In this document: piece by piece, positions 45,037-56,261 of the stretch
How the letters are laid out: every line of letters starts with the position of its first letter
How positions within the stretch are numbered: the first letter of the stretch is position 1
Assembly: GCF_018294505.1 (NCBI RefSeq)
Contig: NC_057801.1
Coordinates: 847,481,002 to 847,545,001, forward strand
DNA from: Triticum aestivum
Taxonomy: Eukaryota > Streptophyta > Magnoliopsida > Poales > Poaceae
Direction: 5' to 3'
Length of the DNA stretch: 64,000 nt
Notes under the pieces: model-generated
Database searches by the model: none
What the model was told of the DNA's origin: nothing
The model's input: only the letters and a program-made list of their open reading frames with translations
Program-made: the position numbers and the translations under genes

Positions 45037-46046
45037 GAAAATAGCACAAGGGCAAGAAAATTCTTTTCTCCCATGACTAATGCAAATTAAATAGACCTTA
45101 GCGCGAGGGAAAAAATATAGAATACAGATCAAACACAAGAAAGTATGCCCGAATATAGGAAGAGCAAGTAGAAAAGTGTTGTAATCATGAATTGCATGTA
45201 TAAATGAAATGCCTAATCCATGCTACAGTCTACCAATGCACAATTATGCCGGCATGCAACTATTACTCCAATAAGTTGAATCGTGTGAATATGTGTAAAC
45301 CGAATTATATAAGCAAACATTTATTATGACACTTTTTTTCATTCCGACACTTTTTTGTCCAATAAGTTAGCTTAGGGGGAGAAGAGCGACACAACTGCAA
45401 ATGTACGAAAACATTCATTTATTGTGACACTTTTTCTTCAAAATTACAAAGAAGAAACAACATAAAACATATCAGCTAGCTCAAACGTGAAGCACACATG
45501 TGATTTATGCATGTATACACAACATAATGAAGTAAACTGCAACATGAGCTCTAGATCGTTTCATATCAGCCCTCTAGCCGGCAGTAACCAATCCACCTAG
45601 CATAATTTCAGCTAAAATTTCACATAAATAGTCACAAACCATATACCAAATTCAGTATAGTGCCATGCTAGTGTGATAAACAGAATTGGACGCTGCAAGA
45701 GAGCAGGTGCTTCAGGTTAATTAACTGTACGGACATGTTACAGGCTTACAGCCTACCGTGAAACGAAAGGAGGATTACTCAAAGGAATAGACTGTGCAAA
45801 CGCTGTCCCAACTCAAACAAAGGCCACACTGACGCTGCACGCTTGCTATTATGTCTGCGTCTGCATCACCGTGTAAGTGGCACCACCATCCTCCATCGCC
45901 ACCCAGCCCAACGCGCCGCGGCGCTCGCACATGCCCTCATCGTCCTCGCAGCAGCTGATACTTGATCTCCAGTTCACACCCACCATCGTCTCCATCACGT
46001 CTCCTGCGGCTGGTTTCTCCGTGCCCACGTGCTAATGACGTTGATG
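45037..46046. other. No recognised gene
   Basis: AT-rich, then gradually GC-rich. A diverged direct repeat around ttattatgacacttttt (45315 and 45415) lies here. No gene is called. Confidence 0.4.
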
Positions 46047-46429
46047 TCACACATGACGGCGAAGCAGTCGGTAACCCTCCAACTTATCGAGCTCTTCCTT
46101 TCTGATGAACTTGAAGCTTAGTTCGTTGTCCATGCAGAAATTCCTCGGCAGTCCAACGATCTGCGGAGGCGGCGCCTCCACTCCCTTAGTCTGCTTGCCT
46201 TGGTGAGAGAGCATATTGAAGCACACAATGGTGTTTACGTATCTCTGCCCCTGCCGGCGTCTGTAGTCGGTCGGGATGAGTTAGAGACCAGGTAGATGAG
46301 GCCGCTGGGTGATAAAAAGCTGCACTGCCATTGAGGTCTCCGGCCAACTTCCGCTTCCACTTTCAGGCCGGCGACGGCTAGTCGTTGGACGGCGTAGCCC
46401 CGCGGTTCTTCAGACAGGGGTCCTGACAA
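46047..46429 (-). pseudogene. Degenerate protein-coding remnant, unknown family
   Basis: Two adjacent minus-strand frames join around 46240. The first has VAGLKVEAEVGRRPQWQC and SPSGLIYLVSNSSRP. The second has VNTIVCFNMLSHQGKQ, IVGLPRNFCMDNELSFKF and KLEGYRLLRRHV, then a stop at 46047-46049. The composition is protein-like over about 120 residues, so a frameshifted gene piece is likely. I do not recognise the family. F-box-associated or similar plant-specific proteins are possible. Confidence 0.4.
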
Positions 46430-46759
46430 TCACACCCACCATGATTTCTAGGAGAGATAGGAGAGGGGATGAGCTGGGGTGCGGCCGGCACGGGCCCGGG
46501 AAGACATAGGAAATTGAGCGGCGGCACTCCATGGTAGAGGAGGAACGGAAGGTGAGGAGGGCTCCACGAACGGGAGGCATGGATAGACCAAAAGAAGAAG
46601 GCGGCCGCCGGGCTCCTCGTTTGATTTACGCCGAGATATTCCTTCCCATGAATTTAATTCTATTACCATGTACAGCAAAGAAGAAATTGATTGCCGTCTG
46701 GGAATTTATTGCGTTGCCAAAGGAAAGATTGATCCAATTATTACCAAAGATTTATTTGA

Positions 46760-46815
46760 TTACCAAAGATGAAAGCGTGGGAGGGGGTTACCAAAGATGA
46801 AAGCGTGGGAGGGGG
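46760..46815. repeat. 28-bp tandem duplication
   Basis: Two perfect adjacent copies of a 28-bp unit starting ttaccaaagatgaaagcgtg. They lie just before the N gap at 46871. Confidence 0.95.
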
Positions 46816-47205
46816 AGGGGGTCGTACGAGGATGATGGACGAAGGGGTCGGTGACGTAAGACGGGAGATGNNNNNNNNNNNNNNNNNNNNNNNNNNNNNN
46901 NNNNNNNNNNNNNNNNNNNNNNNNNNNNNNNNNNNNNNNNNNNNNNNNNNNNNNNNNNNNNNNNNNNNNNNNNNNNNNNNNNNNNNNNNNNNNNNNNNNN
47001 NNNNNNNNNNNNNNNNNNNNNNNNNNNNNNNNNNNNNNNNNNNNNNNNNNNNNNNNNNNNNNNNNNNNNNNNNNNNNNNNNNNNNNNNNNNNNNNNNNNN
47101 NNNNNNNNNNNNNNNNNNNNNNNNNNNNNNNNNNNAAAGATCTAGCGAGATCGATCCTTCCACCCAATCGATGAATACCGGAAACTGCACCGGGGTCGAG
47201 GATCA

Positions 47206-47736
47206 ATGGCCGACAAGGAGGGTTCCGGCGAGGTGGGTTCTGCTCCTCAGCAGCATGGGGCGGTTGAGGCGATCAAGACGGACGTCCAGTGCGCCGCTGA
47301 AACAGAGACAACAACCAGCAGGAAGCAACGGCTTCCCGACGTGTACGTGAGTTCCATCCTGGCCATGCCGATAGAGGAGTTCCACGACCTAGAGATGCCC
47401 TCCTACCTCCTGCGCGACAACATGGCGGAGATCCTCGGCGTCACGGAGGAGTGGCTCGAGGATCAAAGGCGGACCCACAGGGAGGCCGACGTCCTTCACA
47501 AGAGGATCCACCACGACTTCCTGCAGTACCAGGCCGAGGTCCGCGACGAGTGGTTTGACAAGGGCTACGTGGAGGTCGACGACAACTACTTCACCGACCT
47601 GGCCGAGATCGAGGAAGAGGCCAGGGCAATCCAAGAAGAGGCGGACAAGAAGCGGGGGCCAGCACCTGCAATCGCATTGGATGTTGCTCCTCCGTATGAC
47701 TACGAGAAGCAGGCCACGCGCTTGCTAGCTCTATGA
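47206..47736 (+). CDS. Hypothetical 176-aa acidic protein
   Basis: Complete frame from ATG 47206 to TGA 47734-47736, with GC-rich codon use unlike the AT-rich flanks. The N-terminus is Ser/Gln/Thr-rich and likely disordered. The middle has LPDVYVSSILAMPIEEFHDL and WLEDQRRTHREADVLHKRIH. The C-terminal half is Glu-rich and probably helical (LAEIEEEARAIQEEADKKR). There is no signal peptide, no membrane segment and no domain I recognise. A 54-bp leader follows the gap before the ATG. Intactness and codon bias suggest a real gene, either host or element-associated. No function is assigned. Confidence 0.6.
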   Translation: MADKEGSGEVGSAPQQHGAVEAIKTDVQCAAETETTTSRKQRLPDVYVSSILAMPIEEFHDLEMPSYLLRDNMAEILGVTEEWLEDQRRTHREADVLHKRIHHDFLQYQAEVRDEWFDKGYVEVDDNYFTDLAEIEEEARAIQEEADKKRGPAPAIALDVAPPYDYEKQATRLLAL

Positions 47737-47812
47737 ACAAAATTGCATCTATCTATCTACACATAATGTGTCAATTTGCTGCATAAGTTATGGCCAGGAG
47801 CTACCTATGTTA

Positions 47813-48227
47813 CCAAACCATCCGTGTTGCCCTATCTATCTATGTCATTAGTTTGTACTCTAAAGAAGTCGTGTTTGCTACATATTAATATTAGTACCAT
47901 GTAATTTTTGGTTCGGCTATTTACTACGTTTGATTCAGGTCATGTTTGTGAGGAATTGCATCGCTGATTCTGTATTGGGATAACGAAAAGAATTGACTTT
48001 ACAATGCAAATGATCCATACTTACTTTGCTCTAGCTTGCATGCCTCTTAATTTGCTCGGTTGGAAGCGTGTGATGGCACTGAACCATTCATGTTCCTCTA
48101 TCTATCTATGTTATTAGTTTGTACTCCAAAACAAGTCGTGTACTGTTAGTGCCATGTAATTGTTGATTTGGCTATTTACTACGCTGGATACACATCATCT
48201 TTACGAAGAATCGCATTGGTGATTCTG
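47813..48227. repeat. Direct repeat downstream of hypothetical gene
   Basis: A block of about 160 bp (47813-47972) recurs with substitutions at 48080-48227. It shares tatctatctatgt(c/t)attagt, gtcgtgt, ccatgtaatt, ggctatttactacg and gaa(g/t)aatcgcatt-ggtgattctg. The first copy starts in the likely 3' UTR of the 176-aa gene. Confidence 0.8.
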
Positions 48228-48261
48228 CCCGAGCCTAACAAGGTCGGCTCATAATTAATTC

Positions 48262-48400
48262 CATACTCCCTCCGTCCGCGAATAAGTGTACATCTAGTTT
48301 TGTCCTAAGTCAAAGTTTTGAAACTTTGACCAACTTTTTCGAAAAAAATAGCAACATTTATGGCACTAAATTAGTATCATTAGGTTAGTTTTGAAATGTA
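48262..48400. mobile_element. Stowaway-type MITE, left part only
   Basis: Starts actccctccgtccgcgaata and continues with gtgtacatctagttttgtcc and ttgaaactttgacc, typical of a Triticeae Stowaway/Mariner end. The matching right terminus is not found, so this is a truncated copy or a solo end. Confidence 0.7.
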
Positions 48401-48877
48401 TCTCTACTCCTAATGTCTGAGTTGGTAGGTCGCGTTTCGGGTTTTATTTTCGTCCCACCTCACCCGGTCTTTTTTGGTACTTCTTTGGTACTTCCTCCCA
48501 CCTCCCACTCAGCCGCGAAAAACCAAGGAAAACCCCACGATCGAGTCCCACACCCGCCCCACGCGCCTAACCTCCCATCGCACCCATCTGTCACGAACGA
48601 AAACAAACCAGCAAAAATAAACCGGTGAAAATTAACCAGCGAAAAAAATCACAAACCAACCACCCGCACGTACGACCGAGGTCTCTTGCCCTCGAGCGAG
48701 AAACAATCGCACAACTCTGTGCCCTCGTTCGCCGTCGCCGCCCTTCGTCCCCTCACCACCACCGCTAGATCCCTTCGCCGCCACTCGGTGCCGCCATCCC
48801 CCGACCTCCTCCCCGGCTCCCGGCGCCGCCCGCCCCCCATCTGCTCCCCGATCCCGGCGTCGCTCGGCCCCCACCTT

Positions 48878-49085
48878 CTCTCTCACTCTCGGCGGCGATC
48901 CGCGTGGTGTCCCCGGACTGGAGGCCATCGAGGATGTAGAGCGCCGGGAGCGCGGCGCCGACGAGGAACCCCCATGATGTGCGCGGCGAGGAGGAGGTGC
49001 TCGGGGCCTAGGAAGACGGGCGCGGACGGGTTGGGCTTCCTGGGGCGCTGCGGGAAGGTGAGCCTGGCTAGGAGGAGTAGGTAGG
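48878..49085 (-). pseudogene. Fragment of plant multi-pass membrane protein (DUF7733-like)
   Basis: The minus strand reads YLLLLARLTFPQRPRKPNP then VFLGPEHLLLAAHIM. After a one-base shift in a G run (about 48971-48976) it reads GFLVGAALPALYILDGLQSG and DTTRIAAES. The pattern FP-P, FGP-LLA, G-LP--YILDG resembles a family of small plant membrane proteins of unknown function, from memory. GC-rich flanks on both sides look like 5' UTR or promoter sequence. The remaining exon content is missing. Confidence 0.35.
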
Positions 49086-52000
49086 GAAAGGACGGCGGCT
49101 CGCCGGCAGGTCACCGGCGCCGGGAGGCGGCGAGGTCGTCTCTCTCGCTCGCCTCTCCCCTTCTCCCCATCTCGCATCTCCTTCTTGCACCGTCGGTGCT
49201 GCCGTCCAGTACAGATTACCTCCGCTGCTGATTCGCGCCGCCACAGCACAAACGGATCCGGCTCTTCCATTCGTCTCTTCCCCTTTTCCATGTCCATAGA
49301 TGCATCGTTGTGCCACCCCAGCGCGCGGCCGCCCTGGCTAAGCCGCCTCTGTCTCCGATGGTAACTCGACGCGGCGCTCTCCCCGTTTGGCTGCCCAAAT
49401 CCCTCTGCCTCGCTGTCACGGAAATGGACGATGACGCCTCCTTGAACCAACGCCGAGGAGGTCTATGACGCAGGTTTGAAGGCGCCTGACAAGCCCATCG
49501 TCGCGCCGCCGACCTGCTGAAATTCGAGGTCGGCACCCGTGCGAACTCAGGTAACCTTGGTCGTGCTCGACAGGTATTGTCACATCATCTCAGTTTCTTC
49601 ATTTTATCAAAAAAAATCTCAGTTTCTTCAGATTGACATGGTCAGCCATGTACTAAAAATGTGATGTTGTTTCTGTAGTTAGCCTTTTAAATAGCAAGTG
49701 GGGTGTGTGTGTGTTGCATCTGATGTGCGCGAGCTCAACCTGGCGAGCTCCTGGTAGAAGAAAAAAGGAGCCACAACAGCCCTGGCGAGCTCGAGATGAC
49801 GACGGTGCCACAGGTGGTGTGGGAGAGGAGATGGTCTCCATCCAAGGTCTGAGGACCAGCCATGACGTCGAGCTGCTGCAGCTTGGAGTCACGAGGGTAT
49901 TCGCACCCCGGCGTGTCCCACTACGTGCTTTGGAAGAGACACGCATCAATCTCAACAGACCTTGATGCGTCCACATTATTTTTTTCTGAAACAAATAGCA
50001 GCTCTCCGATGTAGTAAGGAGAAACCAAGAATGACAGAGCATCCTCGTGTCAAACTCAACACACCCTGGCATTTCTCCATTGTTTGATTCAGAAACAGGC
50101 AGAAACAACTACTATATATCTCTGAATTTATTTAAGGTTGTTTCTTTTATTTCTATTCTGATGTGCATGCATCTTCCCTTGCTATCTTCCATACACATAT
50201 GTGCTACAACCATGCCATTTTGTCCTGTAAGTGTAACAACGTAGTCTTCATGTGCGAAGAAGCAAAGGGCTTTTATGAGGCTATGCAATCATGCTACATG
50301 TTAGTTGGAAGTCCAATCTCGGCTTGATTACCGCTCTTTAAGCAAAATTATTAGTAACAGATCTTATCCTAGATGATTCTTGCTTGAACGGTTTTAGAAG
50401 CACAACTATCAGTATGTGCACTTTATAAATGCAAGTCAGAATGCAGATGCTGAAAAAATATTTTAGAAATTATACATTATCCAGTCTCCCAGTTTGTGAT
50501 TTGCTTTTTGTTTATGTTGCCAGAAATGTACAAAGGACTGACATGTGTTATCTATAGCATGTCCCCTTTGTCTGAATGTTCAACTAGAAGAGTTACATCT
50601 CATTTGGCAAGGAGCACTGCAATAATACATGCAACTCTTCACATCTACTAGCATGAAGTTGCACTCAGTCTCTCGCATGGACTAAAGAGTTATTGTCGGT
50701 ATGTATCACTGTTTAAATTTTACAGTCTATAGGTTTATTTATATGGCAAGTATTGATCTCAAGGACAACATTGCTGTAACTACTGTCACCCATTCAAAAA
50801 TTTCTTTAGAGGAACTACAGGTATTTTGCTGACCTGAGCATTAAAATAATGAGTACAAAAGGTTCAGGGCATATGCGAATAATTGAAGTTTTATATTTGC
50901 GGACAAGGGAGAAACACTTAAATTAGAAGGCAGAGTAGAATTTTATACTCTGTTGTTGCAGTGTGGCTTTTGGGAATCCTTAGCACGATTATCCCAGAGG
51001 TGAAGCTTAGACACCACCGTGGATTTGTCTGGCTATGAATCATGGTCATGAAATACGTTCATGTTGTTCCCTTTCCAGATGCTTTAGAACAGACAAGCGA
51101 TGATGCTGGAATAAGAGGTTCTCGATTCCCTTTTATGTCATAGTTCATACTACAACACACATATACTGCAGCCTCTTAAATTATAAAATTATTGTCTCTT
51201 AGATTATAAAATTTCATGATATCAAATTGTATGTACTGCAAAATATCTCCTTTTTACTGCCTGCTTGATTGTATAGATAGAATAACTAGATAATGATGCT
51301 CCATGCATTACTAGAGCTGTTGATAGCTTGTCCACCTAGATTATTTTACACTCCCTTCTTAGGAGAATTTAGCTTAGATATTTAGGTGCAACGCATGTAC
51401 TGCGAAGCGAGATATTTAGTTTGTTTTTCTTGGGTAAACCATACTTTCGACATTCCAAAACCTCTACTACTAAAGGTACAATTTGGTTATAAAAAACTAT
51501 GCATGCGCTAATATTTTATACATTTAGGTTATGCCATGGTAGTACCATATGCACCAGAGTAGTTTAAATTACAGTTTTTCTATGAGCTGTACTATTTTGC
51601 AAGAATAGTACAGAAATAGATTGCAGGCATCCATGGCCGGATTTGTGATTTCTTATTCAAATAAGTTTTTTTTTCTAAAACCAATCCATTGTTCAAGGAG
51701 TCTGTATTCATATTATATTGTATTACTAAATAATGCCTAACTGTAAAATACCAGTAGCAGTTTTTCAAAAAAAAACATGGGTTACTAAGATATTATCAAT
51801 GTGTTTATTCAAGCCAAATACTGCATGTCCATGGTCCATAGAGACTGCATGTCCATGGTCGCAAGGATGAGGGTAGCCGGTCTGCTCTTCGAGCATGCAC
51901 TTAAGATGGAGCTTAAATCTCTGCACATGTGGTGCCTTTTTCGGTATGCTGGAAGAATGGATGAAAGCAGTACTGATCCTTTAGGTATTTCCAAATTATA

Positions 52001-53148
52001 GACGATGGCACGTTGGGGCTCCATACGCATACAACATTGCCGACCATGGCCTGGATGTGAGTTGTTTTCCGGACCATCGAAGATTGGTAATTCACCTTCT
52101 TCGCCTGCAGTGATGATAATAATTTGATATGTATCTGATCTATATTTCTCTCCTGTTCAGGACTGCAACTCTACAATACAGTTTGCTTTTGATAATTATT
52201 GCTGGTGGATTCTAAGTTCTAACTCGAGACTAAATTCACGTATTCCCCACTTGGAAGATGGAAAGATGGGATGCTCCATGGAGTCCGCCGGCTTCCACCG
52301 CCTGTCAATCACAATCCTGCTACCAACAACTCTTTCCTGTTTTAGTAGCTCTGTCCTTTTGAAGACCCCAGCAAAGACAAAGAGGGTAAATTTTTTTTGG
52401 CTGCAAGAGATAGAAAATTTGTTTTATAATGAAGCAATACTTGCTATTGATTCCCTTCTAAAGTAAAGTGGGCTTGGTAGAGTGATTATTAGATGCTGGA
52501 ATATTTGGACCCATATAAATGATAAGATCTTCATAAATGTTGCTCCTTATATTCCAAGATGGTGCAGAAATCTCAAGGAATGCTTCAAGATCACAAAATA
52601 TAGATAAAAACATCACCTCTACTGTAAAAATTGAAGCAAAAATCTATTTCCTATTGTAATGCAGATGATGTTATCTGTGTTTTCTGGCTGATTCTTCCAT
52701 GATTTTACTACTATGCTTCATTTATTCAAAATTAAAATTCTTCTGACTTTGGTACATGGCCTACTTGCATGGAAGAATAATCCAGTACTGCATTGGCGAC
52801 AAAATATACTTTATATAGCAGGTCACGTCTCATGACAATATGAAGCCACATGTACTTAGTTTGTGCTCTACAGTTTCTGAATGAGTTAGCATTATTGGAG
52901 TTTTACTTAACTTAAATAACGTAGCCGTTCTGTAACGAAAATATTTCTTATTCCCGTGGATTTGCAGAAAACTCATGGTGAAACCTCATCTTTCATTGAT
53001 ATACTAATTACGGACTCCCCATAAATTTCAAATGTTAATCAAAGTAAATAAGACCACCCGTCCATCATGCAGGATCCAAGTTCTAAGGTATGTACAGATT
53101 ATTCCTATTGCCTGCCAAAGAAGTTGTTCTTTCTCTATTTATCATCTC
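49086..53148. other. Gene-poor region
   Basis: About 4 kb. The left 500 bp is GC-rich with no reliable gene and the remainder is AT-rich. A 25-bp tandem duplicate (actgcatgtccatggtc, 51822 and 51847) is present. No coding sequence is supported. Confidence 0.4.
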
Positions 53149-53619
53149 TGAGGGAGTCCTGGACTAGGGGGTGTCCGGATAGCCGAACTATTATCATCGG
53201 CCGGACTCCAAGACTACGAAGATACAAGATTGAAGACTTCGTCCCATGTCCGGATGGGACTTTCCTTGGCGTGGAAGGCAAGCTTGTCAATACGGATATG
53301 TAGATCTCCTACCATTGTAACCGACTCTGTGTAATCCTAGCCCTCTCCGGTGTCTATATAAACCGGATGACTTTAGTCCGTAGGACGAACGACAATCATA
53401 CCATAGGCTAGCTTCTAGGGTTTAGCCTCCTTGATCTCGTGGTAGATCTACTCTTGTAACACACATCACCAATATTAATCAAGCAGGACGTAGGGTTTTA
53501 CCTCCATCAAGAGGGCCCAAACCTGGGTAAAACATCGTGTCCCTTGTTTCCTGTTACCACCCGCCTAGACGCACAGTTCGGGACCCCCTATCCGAGATCC
53601 GCCGGTTTTGACACCGACA
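53149..53619 (+). repeat. 5' LTR of Gypsy element 2
   Basis: Starts TGAGGGAGTC and ends GACACCGACA, aligning base by base with 30447-30918. TATA-like gtctatataaaccgg is at about 53351-53365. Confidence 0.9.
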
Positions 53620-53666
53620 TTGGTGCTTTCACTGAGAGTTCCTCTGTGCCGTCGCGATCAGGAAGG

Positions 53667-54952
53667 ATGCCTTTTCTCGTCTTTAAAGACGGCGTCATCG
53701 TCAAGGGAGCCTTGGCCGCTGGCCAAACTATCCGGCTAGGTGGTTTTCTTATGACCGCCTGTTCGGCCACCGCTCCGACGATGACCTCTCAGGTCATCAA
53801 AAGCGATCTTCACGTCAGCTCAGAATTCGCCGAGCAGCTAGATCCGATGGAGCTCTCCTCCGTTAACGAGCTCTTGGATCGCATCGCCGCCCTGGGAGTC
53901 GCTACCGACTACGATCAGATTGGGCTTAAAACCGGTCTGAGAGAAATTAACTCTCCCCAGGCTACCCACCACGTTGTTGTGGTAGAGGAACAATGTGGCG
54001 ACTCTTCTTCTATGTTGAAAACCAACTATGTCCGGATTCCCGATCCCTCCATGCCGGATTCCCGCGGAGGGACGGACGCCAATCAAATACTGAACCTAAA
54101 GTCAGGCATCGGACCAGATTCGTTGAAAAGCATCCAACAAACCAAGCTTCCAAATCCGGAAGCTTCTTGGCCTTTGAGCCTCAGATCGGGCGGGGTTCCG
54201 AACTTAATTCCACCCGCCCACCCAAACATAAGCGATTTATCTCAAATACGGTGAGCTATCAAGTCGCAAGTTCTGGCTGACTTCATCACCGAATGGACCG
54301 AAGCCGAACTCCCTAAAGAGTACGACGCATACTATAATTGGATCATGCATTTCGACGGCTCCAAAATGTTGGCTGGCTTGGGAGCTGGCGTCGTCTTGAC
54401 GTCCCCAACCGGAGACACAGTCCAATACGTGCTTCAAATAATGTACACGGACTCCAACAACGCAGCCAAATACGAGGCCCTTCTACATGGCCTCCGGATG
54501 GCAATCTCCATGGGTATTCAACGCCTAGAGGTGCGCGGGGATTCAAACCTCGCAATATCCCAAGTAAATGGAGACTTTGACGCCAAGGATCTGAAAATGG
54601 CAGCCTACCGAAGCGTTGTCCTAAAAATGTCAGCCCGGTTCGAAGGACTCGAATTCCACCATGTAGCCCGGGATAATAACCAGGCAGCAGATGTGTTGGC
54701 ACGCATCGGCGCAAAACGCGACGCCGTCCCTCCAAACATCTTCCTGGAGCGGCTCTTTGAGTCATCCGTATTATGCGAAGAGGAGTCCGGAAATAACAAT
54801 CCGGAACCAACTGCATCACCTAGCGCAGAACATTCTGACACAATCGGTGGCTCAGACAATGAAATAACAGATTCAGCCCACAAAATACTGGCAGTAATTG
54901 CCCCGTGGATGGAACCATTCCTAGCCTACCTAATCCGGCAGGAACTTCCCGA
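53667..54952 (+). pseudogene. gag / RNase H in-frame fusion remnant of Gypsy element 2
   Basis: gag starts at about ATG 53667 (MPFLVFKDG) and ends at ISDLSQIR. The deletion joint is in frame with RNase H (MHFDGSKMLAGLGAGVVL, YEALLHGL, RGDSNLAISQV, DNNQAADVLARIGA). A TGA at 54252-54254 corresponds to CGA in element 1 and is the only visible stop in the join. The protein-coding frame then runs into the CACTA terminus at 54953, so an apparent chimeric C-terminus beyond it is accidental. Confidence 0.85.
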
Positions 54953-55260
54953 CACTAGTAGAAAAGGGGGCATTGGTCCAGGCCGGGTCAGCCTATTAGT
55001 CCCGGTTCAATCCAGAACCGGGACCAATGGGGGCATTGGACCCGGTTCGTTAGCCCCGGGGGCCGGCCGGGCCACGTGGGCCATTGGTCCCGGTTCGTCT
55101 GGACCTTTTGGTCCCGGTTGGTGGGACGAACTGGGACCAATGTGCCTTGCTCCTGGCCCACCACCATTTGTCCCGGTTGGTGGCCTGAACCGGGACCGAA
55201 GGCTTCCCTTTAGTCCCGGTTCAAGCCACGAACCGGGACCAATTAATTGCCTATATATAC
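54953..55260. repeat. CACTA 2 terminal and subterminal repeat region
   Basis: Several 12-15 bp motifs of the type gtcccggttcg occur in both orientations. The clearest is an inverted pair around 55210-55243 (tagtcccggttcaagcc / aaccgggacca) that can form a hairpin. In the family such motifs are transposase-binding sites; that role here is inference. Confidence 0.8.
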
Positions 55261-55633
55261 CCCGCGAGCAGAGCACTCTCACTGCTCTATTTTTCGTGGC
55301 CGGCGAGGAGAGAGCTTTGTGGTGCTCTAGCTCACCTCCTATGCACACGAGGTGTTCGATGGAATGCCCGAGCCACACTACTTAAGCTTTCTCCTCTTGA
55401 AGCTCCACCTCCAAGCTCCATTTTCCTCAATATTTGTCTAGGTTTAGTGGTCTGTCACGTCCCGTCCCCGTCTTCACCGTCGTCGATCGCCCGCGCCGAT
55501 CTCGTCGCCGGCACCACCATGGTGAGCCTCCTGTTCTTATCTTCTTTTTGAAAGGAAAAAAACTCTTACTTGTATGTTTATATAGATACTTGTATAATTT
55601 TCTTACTTTTATTATTGCATCTTATATAGTGCG

Positions 55634-56080
55634 ATGGTTTTGGTATCCGCCCCCGTCGGCCCTCGTCCTGTCTATGATTCAGATGTGGTATATATTATCT
55701 TTTCATAACTATTCGTTCATTTATTGTTTATGGCAATTATGCCGACCAACGTGACATAGATTTTATTTATCTAGGAGGTTGTTGAACCGGAAATTCCAAC
55801 CGACCCTATTGTCGAGAGGTTAAATTTAGTTGAAGAAGAAAACAATTTGTTGAAGGAAAAAATTAGAAAAATTGAGGAGGAGAAGATGATATTGGAGTTG
55901 CATGTTGCGGATGTCGTCGATGATCACAAGATCAAGATGGATGCAATGCGCTTGAAGATTAGAAAGATTAAAAAATATGCCATTCATACCGAGGCTTGGT
56001 ATCATTATGCCGTTGGATCAGTTGTTACATTGGTTGCGATTATGATCGCATGTGTTTTCGCATTGAAATGTTTTACATAG
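55634..56080 (+). CDS. CACTA-borne 119-aa coiled-coil/membrane protein
   Basis: Two exons, 55634-55687 and 55775-56080, join in phase (GATGTG|GTATAT donor, TATCTAG|GAG acceptor). They give 119 codons plus stop. The start is MVLVSAPVGPRPVYDSDV. A long heptad-rich stretch follows (VEEENNLLKEKIRKIEEEKM, KMDAMRLKIRKIKK), then a C-terminal hydrophobic helix (AVGSVVTLVAIMIACVFAL) ending in CFT. A tail-anchored coiled-coil protein is implied by layout. The position between the CACTA terminus and the transposase ties it to the element; similar frames in Triticeae CACTAs are recalled but not verified. No function is known. The start exon is uncertain because an ATG at 55509 is directly followed by a donor-like GTGAGC. 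Confidence 0.6.
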
Positions 56081-56261
56081 TTTCAGTGTATGGTTTAATT
56101 AATTTAGATGCTCTGCAGAGCTTTATGTTGTTAGATGAGAACTATGTATGTACTTTGGTTTTAATGTGATGATGAACTTCTATTAATTTGGTCACTTAAT
56201 TATCTATTCATGATGTTCTGTAATGATTTTTGACACACTTAATTATATATAATGCACGTAG

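Larger units (their letters stand above)
53149..54952 (+). mobile_element. Gypsy element 2, internally deleted and cut by CACTA 2
   Basis: LTR 53149-53619 (471 bp) is highly similar to the LTRs of Gypsy element 1. It is followed by gag (53667-54251) that joins directly to the RNase H part of pol (54252-54952). Relative to element 1, positions 31551-34180 (2630 bp) are missing. The joint falls on a shared ACGG (54248-54251), a 4-bp microhomology. At 54953 the CACTA terminus begins, so the rest of this copy, including its 3' LTR, lies beyond the window. Confidence 0.9.

Noticed and set aside
48632..49450. A 272-codon minus-strand frame in GC-rich sequence
   Set aside because: It is compositionally biased and rich in Arg/Pro/Ser; the better protein-like signal in this interval is in another frame (48878-49085).
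54345..55385. A 346-codon open frame joining RNase H to a Gly/Pro-rich tail
   Set aside because: The tail is CACTA terminal sequence read through by chance from Gypsy pol; it is a junction artefact, not a fusion gene.
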